This document shows, in pieces, positions 1-7,617 of a DNA stretch of 13,929 bases. The notes beneath the pieces are model-generated. The model did not search any database. It had not been told where the DNA came from and was given only the letters and a program-made list of their open reading frames with translations. Location of the stretch: the NCBI GenBank assembly GCA_903927855.1, contig CAIYOL010000131.1, positions 1 through 13,929 on the forward strand, given 5' to 3'. The DNA is from an uncultured Planctomycetota bacterium. Lineage in GTDB: Bacteria > Planctomycetota > Phycisphaerae > Sedimentisphaerales > Anaerobacaceae. The first letter of the stretch is position 1. Every line of letters begins with the position of its first letter. Made by a program: the position numbers and the translations under genes.

Positions 1-1
1 A

Positions 2-427
2 GGCAATTACGCTCTTGTAGTCAGCAGATTCAATGAATTTATAACCGCTAAGCTGCTTGCAGGTGCGATAGATTGTCTCAAACAACATGGTGCCGCTGAC
101 GAACAGATATCTGTAGTCTGGGTACCGGGTGCCTGTGAAATAACCATAGCCGCAAAGAAGCTTGCGCAAAGCGGCAAATACGCTGCGATCCTTTGCCTCG
201 GTGCGGTCATACGCGGCCAAACATCCCACTGCGACTATATCTCCCAGATGGTATCGCGAGGTATTGGACAAATAAGCTATGATTCAGCTGTGCCGATAGT
301 TTTTGCCGTCCTGACCTGTGACACCCTCGAACAGGCCGTCGAAAGGGCTGGAGCTAAAATGGGTAACGCAGGCACAGACGCAGCATTGACAGCCATGGAA
401 ACTGCGAACGTGCTCGAACAGATTTGA
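2..427 (+). CDS. ribH: 6,7-dimethyl-8-ribityllumazine synthase, 5' end cut off by the window
   Basis: Condenses 5-amino-6-ribitylaminouracil with 3,4-dihydroxy-2-butanone 4-phosphate to lumazine, the penultimate step of riboflavin synthesis, in the cytosol as a multimeric shell. The reading frame enters at the left edge, and 141 residues are visible before TGA at 425-427. Family landmarks are clear: [12 protein letters not shown] at visible residues 4-15, the VPGACEIT turn at 41-48 (family VPGAFEIP), [15 protein letters not shown] at 65-79 with the expected catalytic His at 76, and the C-terminal [11 protein letters not shown] stretch that contributes phosphate contacts. Only about 10-15 N-terminal residues should be missing. 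nusB follows after 55 bases, and ribH-nusB is a common bacterial pairing, so co-transcription is likely. Nothing looks abnormal. Confidence 0.95.
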   Translation, partial: GNYALVVSRFNEFITAKLLAGAIDCLKQHGAADEQISVVWVPGACEITIAAKKLAQSGKYAAILCLGAVIRGQTSHCDYISQMVSRGIGQISYDSAVPIVFAVLTCDTLEQAVERAGAKMGNAGTDAALTAMETANVLEQI

Positions 428-482
428 GTCGTTCATTGACAATTTAAAAATATCCAACAATCAACTGACAAGAGGCCGGAAG

Positions 483-899
483 GTGGACAAAAGAACAAGG
501 GCCAGAGAGCTGGCAATACAAGGACTATATCAGCTCGACATACAGGGTTCACACTTGCTCCCGCAATTAGCTGATTTCTTCATGGAAAATGACCCCGACC
601 CTTTAGTACACAAACTCGCCTCGGAATGGACAAAAGGAACCTGGGAAAATCTGGCCCTCTGCGACGAGCTCGTAGCTGCCTCAACAATAAAATGGCAAAT
701 GTCCCGGCTTTCAGCGGTTGACAAAAGCATTTTACGACTGGCGGTTTACCAGTTGAAATTCTGCCCTGATATCCCGCCAAAAGTCGTGATAAACGAGGCT
801 ATCGAGCTCGCCAAGAAATTCAGCACCGATAAGTCTTCGGCGTTCGTTAATGGCGTGCTCGACGCCGTCTTGAAGAAAATGAAAATCGAAAACGATTGA
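483..899 (+). CDS. nusB: transcription antitermination protein NusB
   Basis: NusB binds boxA RNA together with ribosomal protein S10 (NusE) and supports antitermination of rRNA operons. The 138-residue all-helical protein has the usual length. It shows the N-terminal RARELAIQGLYQLD helix (residues 6-19) and the family hallmark LRLAVYQLKF, then VVINEAIELAKKFSTDKSSAFVNGVLD (about residues 84-128), which includes the conserved FVNGVLD. The start is GTG at 483, with the purine-rich AGAGG of AGAGGCCGGAAG just upstream; no ATG fits better. The stop TGA at 897-899 lies inside the Shine-Dalgarno sequence of the next gene (GAGG at 898-901), which suggests translational coupling to parA. The order ribH-nusB is widespread. 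Confidence 0.96.
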   Translation: MDKRTRARELAIQGLYQLDIQGSHLLPQLADFFMENDPDPLVHKLASEWTKGTWENLALCDELVAASTIKWQMSRLSAVDKSILRLAVYQLKFCPDIPPKVVINEAIELAKKFSTDKSSAFVNGVLDAVLKKMKIEND

Positions 900-909
900 G
901 GTTAATGGA

Positions 910-1812
910 TTGAAAACAATCGCTGTATTAAATCAGAAGGGGGGAGTGGGAAAAACCACAACGGTGGTAAATACCGCCGCAGCTCTTGCCGCCATGGGGC
1001 TGAAGGTGGCCGTTCTTGACCTCGACCCGCAGGCGCATCTGACAATACATCTCGGCACAGAACCCGAAAACATCAGCTCGGGCTCCTATAGACTTCTCAC
1101 GCAATCGACAAAATTTGAAGATGAAATCCTGCTCGTGCGCCCGAATCTTTGGCTGCTGCCGGCAAATATCAATCTCGTCGGCGCCGAAAGCGAGCTTGTA
1201 AGCGTCGTCGGAAGGGAAACCATCCTCAGGGAAGCACTTCGGTCAGTTAGAGACAGCTTCGATTATGCTTTTATCGATTGCCCCCCCTCGCTGGGGCTGC
1301 TGACCCTAAATGCCCTCGCTGCCGCGGAAGAAGTCTTAATCCCTCTCCAGCCGCATTTCCTTGCCCTGCAGGGATTTGGAAAACTACTGCAAACCGTTGA
1401 GCTTGTCAACAAAAGGATAAATCCTAACCTTAAAGTTAAATGGATTCTGCTGTGTATGTTCGAAAGCCGCGCCTCTCTTCCGAATGAGGTCAGGGCCGAT
1501 ATAGAACAATTCTTAGCCGACGCTCGCACGACCAATTGTGCATGGGCAGATGCTCAGGTCCTGCCCTGTTTTATCCGCAGAAACATTAAGCTCGCCGAAG
1601 CCCCCAGCTACGGCAAAACAATCTTCGAATACGAACCCGCCTGCCACGGCGCAGAGGATTACAAAAAAGTCGCTGAACTAATCCATAACCAAATACAGCC
1701 GTCGACCACCCCTAACCCTATAAAGATTGTTGAGATGGCTACGCCGAATACTCAACCGTCCGTCGAAGTCTCACAAACAACAGCTTCTAACCCCGCAACC
1801 GAACCCAAATAG
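910..1812 (+). CDS. parA: ParA/Soj-family ATPase, orphan, no parB beside it
   Basis: Member of the deviant-Walker ParA/MinD ATPases that position DNA or other cargo by ATP-dependent dimerisation. The 300-residue protein has the deviant Walker A motif KGGVGKTTT (10-18, signature Lys10 and Lys15), Walker A' VLDLDPQ (35-41), Walker B FIDCPPSLG (121-129), and the Soj-type C-terminal stretch ending LAEAPSYGK. A tail from about residue 260 is rich in Thr, Pro and Ser and looks disordered. The start is TTG at 910, eight bases after GAGG (898-901). An ATG at 905 is out of frame and stops after two codons. ParB and parS-like sites are absent nearby and the gene sits behind nusB, so the cargo is unknown; it could be the chromosomal ParA or an orphan paralogue. 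It ends eight bases before the convergent E2-like gene. Confidence 0.88.
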   Translation: MKTIAVLNQKGGVGKTTTVVNTAAALAAMGLKVAVLDLDPQAHLTIHLGTEPENISSGSYRLLTQSTKFEDEILLVRPNLWLLPANINLVGAESELVSVVGRETILREALRSVRDSFDYAFIDCPPSLGLLTLNALAAAEEVLIPLQPHFLALQGFGKLLQTVELVNKRINPNLKVKWILLCMFESRASLPNEVRADIEQFLADARTTNCAWADAQVLPCFIRRNIKLAEAPSYGKTIFEYEPACHGAEDYKKVAELIHNQIQPSTTPNPIKIVEMATPNTQPSVEVSQTTASNPATEPK

Positions 1813-1820
1813 CCTCTCTG

Positions 1821-2534
1821 TCAAACCAGCTCCTGCGGGTTTTGCAGTTGCTCACAGATTGTGTTCAGAAACTTCGCCGCATAGACCTCGTCTATGACTC
1901 TGCGGTCAGCCGCCAGCGACAGACTCACTATTTTTCGCTCTACCGGTTTGCCGTCTATGGGAACAACTTCTCTGTTCGCATTGCCTACCGCTAAAACAGT
2001 GCTTGTCGGCGGCGGTACGATTGCCAAAAAAGAATCAATGCCGTATGCGCCGAGATTGCTCAACGCTATTGTCTCACCTTCCATCTCATCGAGTGTCAGC
2101 TTATTGTCTCGCCCCTTTTCAGTAAGCGTCTGCTCAAGCTCGGCAATCTCAGCCAACGTTTTCTTGTCCGCATCTTTTATCACCGGCACAACAAGGCCCT
2201 GCGGAGCATTAACGGCAAAACCGACATTGATTGAATCGGGTATTTTGATGCCGTCGCCGTCAATCCTGCCAAGCATAAGCGGATATTGCCTCGCCGCCAG
2301 CGCAAGTGCACGAACATAAAAAGCATCTGTCGTTATTTTGACGCCCAGTGTTTTCCGCAGTTTCGGCCGAAGCCCCATCAGTTCGGTTACATCTGCTTTT
2401 ATCTCTATGTAAAAACAGGGCTTGCTCTGCTTCGATTGCAGCATCCTTTCACCGATGAGCTTCTGGATTCGCGTCAGCTGGATATGAGATTCTCTGTGAT
2501 GCTCTGAAAATGTTTCTGTCGTCTCTCGATACAA
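1821..2534 (-). CDS. stand-alone E2-type acyltransferase domain (2-oxoacid dehydrogenase family) lacking the catalytic His
   Basis: The 237 residues correspond only to the catalytic core of dihydrolipoamide acyltransferases; the lipoyl and subunit-binding domains are absent. The family core is clear: IQKLIGERMLQSK near residue 23, GFAVNAPQGLVVPVIKDAD (about 104-122), and SNLGAYGIDSFLAIVPPPTSTVLAVG (about 158-183). Near the C-terminus the canonical DHRVxDG active-site motif reads DRRVIDE (210-216): the general-base His is Arg211 and the Gly is Glu216. The classical acyl-transfer mechanism is therefore doubtful, and a structural, regulatory or different catalytic role is possible. The start is TTG at 2532-2534 with AAGGG seven bases upstream (2542-2546). 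No E1, E3 or lipoate gene is adjacent. The gene converges on parA with eight bases between the stops. Confidence 0.85.
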   Translation of the reverse strand: MYRETTETFSEHHRESHIQLTRIQKLIGERMLQSKQSKPCFYIEIKADVTELMGLRPKLRKTLGVKITTDAFYVRALALAARQYPLMLGRIDGDGIKIPDSINVGFAVNAPQGLVVPVIKDADKKTLAEIAELEQTLTEKGRDNKLTLDEMEGETIALSNLGAYGIDSFLAIVPPPTSTVLAVGNANREVVPIDGKPVERKIVSLSLAADRRVIDEVYAAKFLNTICEQLQNPQELV

Positions 2535-2579
2535 AATAAAACCCTTAATAGATAGGCCATAAGTACTGAATAAAGTAGA

Positions 2580-2607
2580 ATTATAATAGTCCTGTCTAAA
2601 TCGTCAA
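2580..2607 (-). promoter_or_regulatory. sigma70-like promoter of the E2-like gene
   Basis: On the minus strand, TTGACG (2602-2607) lies 16 bases before a perfect TATAAT (2580-2585). This predicts a transcription start near 2573 and a leader of about 40 bases ending at the TTG start at 2534. This is the best -35/-10 pair I found in the window. Confidence 0.6.
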
Positions 2608-2662
2608 GTCCGCCAAATCTGAGTAAAACGGCATATTGGAACTACTAAAAACAAGCAGCATA

Positions 2663-2691
2663 TTGACGTGAGGGGTAAAAACGGGTAAGCT
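2663..2691 (+). promoter_or_regulatory. possible promoter of eno
   Basis: TTGACG (2663-2668) is followed after 17 bases by TAAGCT (2686-2691), which keeps the TAnnnT core of a -10 element. The predicted start near 2698 gives a leader of about 50 bases before the enolase ATG. The -10 is weak, and the TATAAT at 2582-2587 is an alternative that would give a longer leader. Confidence 0.4.
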
Positions 2692-2722
2692 TCGTCAGAA
2701 GTAACAAGTAAATGAAGTCTGA

Positions 2723-4033
<1,311 letters not shown>

Positions 4034-4060
4034 CCAGGAGCGTGAGCGACTCTATTCCTT

Positions 4061-4564
4061 GTGCGGTTAAATGCTATGCAGAAGCAAAATATCCTGCGGA
4101 CGCTTTTGTTTGTTGTTTTTTTCGGCATCGGTACAGCGGCACTGACGACGGCTACTCTCTATGATGATTTGCTCCGGTACTATCGAAACAAGCAGCTTCT
4201 AAGGTCAGAGGAAGAAACCTTAAAAAAGCTGGAATCCCTCAATGCCGACTACGATGCGCTGCTGAAACAATTGAAGGAAGACCCTGCTCTTCTCGAACGC
4301 ATTGCGCCCGCTACCCTCGGGACGGAACCCAACGAACCGAATACCGTTTATCCCAAGGTAACGGCCGAGCAATTAGATGCCGCCCGCAAAGTTTTGGCGA
4401 AAGATTCGGAGCAGCAACCATCCGGCGCAGAAGTGCCGGAGTGGATTATCCGGTGCAGCGAACCATCCAGGCGAATAACTCTTTTTTCAGCTGGCGCTCT
4501 TTTAATTCTTATTTCGTTTATATGTTTCAGCCCGACCGAGGAAAAGGGCAAGAGGCAGAAGTAG
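4061..4564 (+). CDS. FtsB/DivIC-like (septum formation initiator) membrane protein with an extra C-terminal membrane segment
   Basis: The 167-residue protein has a short basic N-terminus, a membrane segment at about 14-33, a predicted coiled coil at about 38-72 (LLRSEEETLKKLESLN and onward), and then DPALLERIAPATLG (74-87). The last resembles the helix-end motif of FtsB/DivIC (D-P-x-x-I-E-R-x-A-R-x-x-L-G), with Pro where Arg is usual. FtsB bridges division proteins outside the cytoplasmic membrane. The position directly behind eno is that of ftsB in many bacteria and is the main support for the call. Unlike FtsB it has a second hydrophobic segment (about 139-156) before a basic tail, so both ends should face the cytoplasm. 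The start GTG 4061 is uncertain: AGGAG (4036-4040) is too distant, and ATG 4076 is an alternative. Confidence 0.6.
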   Translation: MRLNAMQKQNILRTLLFVVFFGIGTAALTTATLYDDLLRYYRNKQLLRSEEETLKKLESLNADYDALLKQLKEDPALLERIAPATLGTEPNEPNTVYPKVTAEQLDAARKVLAKDSEQQPSGAEVPEWIIRCSEPSRRITLFSAGALLILISFICFSPTEEKGKRQK

Positions 4565-4568
4565 CTGA

Positions 4569-5516
4569 ATGGCAAAAGAACACGAATCACCTGATAAAGG
4601 CAATGAGGCGGCAAAGAAGCGTCCGGCTCTTCATAGGGCTTCTGTCATAATTCTTGTTTCAATAATTCTCATAGTTTTGTGCGGCGCTTTGATGCTGGTT
4701 AATAATAACGTATCTTTGGCTGGTGACGAGGCATTTGCCTCGCAGGTAGATGCGGCGATAAAATCGGCAGAGAAGTGGGTTGGCAGCAACAGAGAGGACA
4801 TTTTAAAGAAGAGAAATATCGGGCTTTTGAAAGCGCTTCGAGAATGTAACGAGATAAAACACAATCAGGTATTCGAAGAGATAGTCAAAAGTTTTTTGGC
4901 TGCGAGGGGCCAGCCCGAGTGTTGGAAGCGTTTGGTAGACCCGAACTGGCCGGTGAATGAGCAGGAATTGAATCGAGCGATTGAAAATGAGAATATAGAT
5001 AACAAGTGGACTTTGTATGCAATAGCACCGGAAAAAGCGAAGATTACCCCTGAAGAGATGCAGTTGTTTGAGCCCGAGCGCTGGAGCGGACGTAAACTTT
5101 CGCATCAGCTCTATGCTCTGACGACCCTGAGACAGACCAAAGGCTCTACCGAACAGTTGGACAAGCTTATCGAGCATCTCTGCGATCGGGTAAGCAATGA
5201 ACTTTTTTTTGATGTAATCAAGGTAGATATAGGCCAGGTTGGATTTATTTTAAGGGCTGGTTTCCCAGAGAAAATCCGCAGGCGATGGGTTGAAAGGATA
5301 GTTTTCAATCAGTTGCCAGACGGCGGCTGGAACAACAGGCGGTCCTGCTGCGTTGGGGGTAGAAGGTCAGTGTTTGGTTTTTCCCTTCCCTCAGGCAACC
5401 AGCACGATACGATTCTGGCGCTGACGGTATTGTATCTGGTAAAATACCAGTATCCGGAACATTTCGGCCAAAACTACAGGAAGCGACAGGTTGCGGTCAC
5501 CCTACCCGCCCAATGA
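4569..5516 (+). CDS. membrane-anchored helical protein of unknown function, possible alpha/alpha-toroid-like C-terminus
   Basis: I do not recognise the family with confidence. The 315 residues start with a charged, Lys/Glu-rich stretch, followed by one membrane segment or uncleaved signal anchor (about 24-44, with Lys16, Lys17 and Arg18 before it, so N-in). About 270 helix-rich residues should lie outside the cytoplasm. Near the C-terminus, NQLPDGGWNN (DGGW at 251-254) and, after a Cys-Cys pair, NQHDTILALTVLYLV (from 277) resemble the repeats of prenyltransferase/squalene-cyclase toroids (DGGW, then H-x-T-x-LAL). Only one such repeat is obvious, so enzymatic activity is not claimed. ATG 4569 lies four bases after the previous stop, with AGAAG seven bases upstream and AGAGG further off, so it is probably co-translated with the FtsB-like gene. 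It converges on the glycosyltransferase with an 11-base gap. Confidence 0.7.
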   Translation: MAKEHESPDKGNEAAKKRPALHRASVIILVSIILIVLCGALMLVNNNVSLAGDEAFASQVDAAIKSAEKWVGSNREDILKKRNIGLLKALRECNEIKHNQVFEEIVKSFLAARGQPECWKRLVDPNWPVNEQELNRAIENENIDNKWTLYAIAPEKAKITPEEMQLFEPERWSGRKLSHQLYALTTLRQTKGSTEQLDKLIEHLCDRVSNELFFDVIKVDIGQVGFILRAGFPEKIRRRWVERIVFNQLPDGGWNNRRSCCVGGRRSVFGFSLPSGNQHDTILALTVLYLVKYQYPEHFGQNYRKRQVAVTLPAQ

Positions 5517-5527
5517 ACTTTGCGGCA

Positions 5528-7051
5528 TCATTTTCCCATTCGGATTTCAGAATAATCGTCCCAGCGAAGCTTATATATCTCAATAGGGCCGTAATAAGGG
5601 TCGTAAAACTCGCCTATTTTGGTGCCAAATTTACGGCACACCCAGTCATCAAGGCAATCATCTCTAAAGTTAGGCATTGAGCGGGGTGGTTGAGCAATTC
5701 CTGCAGATGGCGCCCCAGCACCAAACCAGACGGTTCTTACTGCATAATCAAAATGATGTTTGCGAATAATCTTAATAGCATCTTTTAGAAGAAATTCTTC
5801 ATAGTTTATTAGATAAGGACCATACTTATACTGGTCGTGCCCAACCCAGAAAAGCGGGTTACCGTAAACGCGACTGTCAGGACCAACCACTGATGCTACG
5901 CGATTTACTACCTTCGTAAAATCAGCTCCTCGCAGACAATAAAACATCAGACCAATGAACGTAAGACATGTTGATAAATAGATAAACACTGTGCACGCGC
6001 TGATTGCGAAACGGAATTTATGCCAATTTTGTCGAACTATACCTTTGTCTGTCATAACTCGCCAGACAAGGCGGACCACCAGAGCGCAGAAGAAAGGAGT
6101 AATCGCTGCAAGGTATCGCGCCGTAGGGCTGACAGTAGCAAAAGGTAGAATCAGCGAGAATAAGGCAATGATGGTAGCAATAGTTTTGTCAGCAACAGTT
6201 GACCGATGCCACGCCAGAATCCATGAAGCTAATATAATAATTGTAAGCGGAACCCCATCAGGCCATCGCAGGAAACTTTTCCAGCGATTGATTTCCCCGC
6301 GCAGAAGCAACTTATGCAACATACCAACCTGCATTTGTTCAGCGAAACTAACCTGTGGGTCCCGTATAGCCCAGAAAACGTAGATGACATATGGCAGAAT
6401 CACTAACAAAAATCCGACACACCCCCATTGAGTTAATCGGACTATCGGTTTGGTCCGGCACCAAATAATTACAGCCAAACTAATTGAAAAAATTATGATT
6501 AAACCACTGGGATGCGTCAGTGCAGATAAACCTGCTATCACGCCTGCAAAGAAGGCGCTTCGCCTTGAGCCTGAATCAAAATAAGCCACCATTAACCATA
6601 AGAACACCAACGCCAATGCTGTGTAACAAATCTCCGGCCTGGCACGTCGGCTGGCCTCGAAAAACCAGGGACTAATAACAGTTGCCAATCCCATGAAGAA
6701 TCCCTGCTTCTCACCAAACCAACGACGCATCACAGCGTATAGACTGACAACGGCCAATACGCCGAACAGTACCGAGCCAACGCGACTGGCTGTGATACTA
6801 TAGCCGGCCACCTTGAAAATTGCGGCACAAACCAGCGGCAGAACCACTCGATTCTGCACAAAATGAATATCCATGCCGCCAAAACCTTCTACAAACGGAT
6901 GTTTAAGTGACCCGGCATTTGCTAAGTTATAACCAAGTGAGGAGTCCCACACCTCGTCTACATGAATGCGCGGGACCGTCCCCAGATAGGCCAGACCCAA
7001 CACAAGTTGCAGCACCACCAGAAAAGCTATATCTCGCTTCCAACCCAACAT
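5528..7051 (-). CDS. GT-C fold glycosyltransferase, GT39/PMT_2 (ArnT-like) family
   Basis: This is a polytopic membrane protein of 507 residues. Such enzymes move a sugar from a polyprenyl-phosphate donor to lipid, glycan or protein at the outer face of the membrane. The first membrane segment (about 8-25) leads into a loop with the HVDE motif (Asp32-Glu33), the acidic pair expected for catalysis in this fold. The first periplasmic loop also carries the usual amphipathic stretch with HFVQNRVV. Further hydrophobic segments follow to about residue 370: EASRRARPEICYTALALVF, ALTHPSGL, and PFATVSPTARYLAAITPFF, the last typical of PMT_2 proteins. The final 130 residues are soluble. ATG 7051 has AGAGA upstream. 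Donor and acceptor cannot be read from sequence. It converges on the plus-strand operon and lies 23-24 bases behind the probable gene remnant. Confidence 0.85.
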   Translation of the reverse strand: MLGWKRDIAFLVVLQLVLGLAYLGTVPRIHVDEVWDSSLGYNLANAGSLKHPFVEGFGGMDIHFVQNRVVLPLVCAAIFKVAGYSITASRVGSVLFGVLAVVSLYAVMRRWFGEKQGFFMGLATVISPWFFEASRRARPEICYTALALVFLWLMVAYFDSGSRRSAFFAGVIAGLSALTHPSGLIIIFSISLAVIIWCRTKPIVRLTQWGCVGFLLVILPYVIYVFWAIRDPQVSFAEQMQVGMLHKLLLRGEINRWKSFLRWPDGVPLTIIILASWILAWHRSTVADKTIATIIALFSLILPFATVSPTARYLAAITPFFCALVVRLVWRVMTDKGIVRQNWHKFRFAISACTVFIYLSTCLTFIGLMFYCLRGADFTKVVNRVASVVGPDSRVYGNPLFWVGHDQYKYGPYLINYEEFLLKDAIKIIRKHHFDYAVRTVWFGAGAPSAGIAQPPRSMPNFRDDCLDDWVCRKFGTKIGEFYDPYYGPIEIYKLRWDDYSEIRMGK

Positions 7052-7066
7052 TGATTGTCTCTATAT

Positions 7067-7227
7067 TTACTCTTTAAGAACGACTTGAGCACCTTGCTCA
7101 TAAGATTTCTTAATCTCCGGTCTTTCTAAGCAGGCTTCTCGTATGGCTTCAAACAGAAATTTTATACCGCTTTTTATATTACCTGTTTTCCCTTAGGCAG
7201 CAATTCTTTTTTGCACAGAAAGGCCAT
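7067..7227 (-). pseudogene. probable frameshifted remnant of a small protein gene
   Basis: On the minus strand 7192-7067 reads 41 codons without a start codon and ends TAA 15 bases before the glycosyltransferase ATG. It contains a protein-like stretch, KFLFEAIREACLERPEIK, and ends QVVLKE. An ATG at 7225-7227 in another frame gives MAFLCKKELLPKGK and would join it after a single frameshift near 7186. No good ribosome binding site precedes that ATG. I cannot assign a family. It may be the tail of a gene disrupted when the glycosyltransferase arrived, or chance. A TTTTGCACA sequence (7209-7217), which fits a relaxed DnaA box, lies inside it. Confidence 0.3.
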
Positions 7228-7317
7228 TAATTGTAGGAAGATTCTACTTTTAATATCCCCCGGAGAGACTAATCTATACGGAAAATTTTTGAAAATTTCT
7301 TGCGATTTTCCGGGAAT

Positions 7318-7371
7318 TTACCGAACCGGTCTTTGACAGCGGCGTAAGTAATAATAAATAAAAGAAATCAT
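7318..7371 (-). CDS. candidate 17-residue short ORF with strong ribosome binding site
   Basis: ATG at 7369-7371 is preceded by AGGAGG (7377-7382) at five bases, among the strongest Shine-Dalgarno matches in the window. The product is MISFIYYYLRRCQRPVR: a hydrophobic, aromatic first half and a basic second half, then TAA. Upstream by 15 bases is the GC hairpin at 7397-7427. The peptide resembles the translation of the parallel frame at 7475-7525 (F-x-Y-x-Y-L-R-x-C shared), with several synonymous codon differences, which hints at translation. It is unknown to me; it could be a leader peptide, a small membrane peptide or chance. Confidence 0.35.
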   Translation of the reverse strand: MISFIYYYLRRCQRPVR

Positions 7372-7396
7372 TTTTCTCCTCCTAAAAAGATATTTA

Positions 7397-7427
7397 GCGG
7401 CAGTTTCGAGGGAATCGAAGCTGCCGC
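7397..7427 (-). repeat. perfectly registered GC hairpin, second of two
   Basis: GCGGCAG and onward (7397-7409) pairs with 7415-7427 in a 13-bp stem with one G-T pair and a five-base loop. On the minus strand it ends CTGCCGC, and GAGGAG (7376-7381) follows 15 bases later. A T-run (CTTTTT) begins only eight bases downstream, so it is a poor classical terminator; it may instead be a leader structure of the short ORF. Confidence 0.6.
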
Positions 7428-7433
7428 CAGTCT

Positions 7434-7478
7434 TTATGGTTTTTTGCCCTCAAACACATCGATTTTTCGTGAATTCAT
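7434..7478 (-). CDS. candidate 14-residue short ORF with strong ribosome binding site
   Basis: ATG at 7476-7478 follows GGGAGGG (7483-7489) at four to five bases. The product MNSRKIDVFEGKKP is short, basic and hydrophilic, ending TAA seven bases before the second GC hairpin. Its ATG overlaps, as ATGA, the stop of the frame 7525-7475, whose only in-register start is ATT. I recognise no homologue. The strong ribosome binding site is the main support. Confidence 0.25.
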   Translation of the reverse strand: MNSRKIDVFEGKKP

Positions 7479-7556
7479 GGAACCCTCCCGCGGCAATGTC
7501 GTAAATATAAATAGAAGAAGATAATGGGTTTTCTCTCCTCTCTCTGACGTACCGAC

Positions 7557-7590
7557 GCGGCAGCGCCGTGGGGGATACCGGCGCTGTCGC
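7557..7590 (-). repeat. GC hairpin just downstream of dnaA, first of two
   Basis: 7557-7568 pairs with 7579-7590 in a 12-bp stem (one wobble or mismatch, depending on strand) around a ten-base loop. It begins 28 bases after the dnaA stop on the minus strand and could end or protect the dnaA transcript, but no T-run follows in that direction. Its outer arm GCGGCAG (7557-7563) is identical to that of the second hairpin, and GAGGAG (7535-7540) follows 16 bases after it. Confidence 0.6.
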
Positions 7591-7617
7591 TGATTTTTAT
7601 AGTTTTCGAACAGCGGG

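Larger units (their letters stand above)
7052..7617. other. 566-base region without a conventional gene, between dnaA and the glycosyltransferase
   Basis: Going from dnaA in its transcription direction, this holds a GC hairpin (7557-7590), a GAGGAG site and an AT-rich short frame (7475-7525), a 14-codon ORF with a strong ribosome binding site (7434-7478), a second GC hairpin (7397-7427), a second GAGGAG site with a 17-codon ORF (7318-7371), an AT-rich inverted repeat (CGGAAAAT at 7279-7286 with ATTTTCCG at 7305-7312), and the gene remnant (7227-7067). I see no RNA gene or mobile element in it. Confidence 0.8.

Noticed and set aside
1894..2319. Long plus-strand open frame opposite the E2-like gene
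   Set aside because: It is antisense to a clear family protein, has a low-complexity Ser-rich translation and no ribosome binding site, so it is a shadow of the codon pattern.
7397..7590. The two GC hairpins as ordinary rho-independent terminators of dnaA
   Set aside because: Neither is followed directly by a T-run on the dnaA strand; the repeated arm and spacing to GAGGAG fit a leader structure at least as well.
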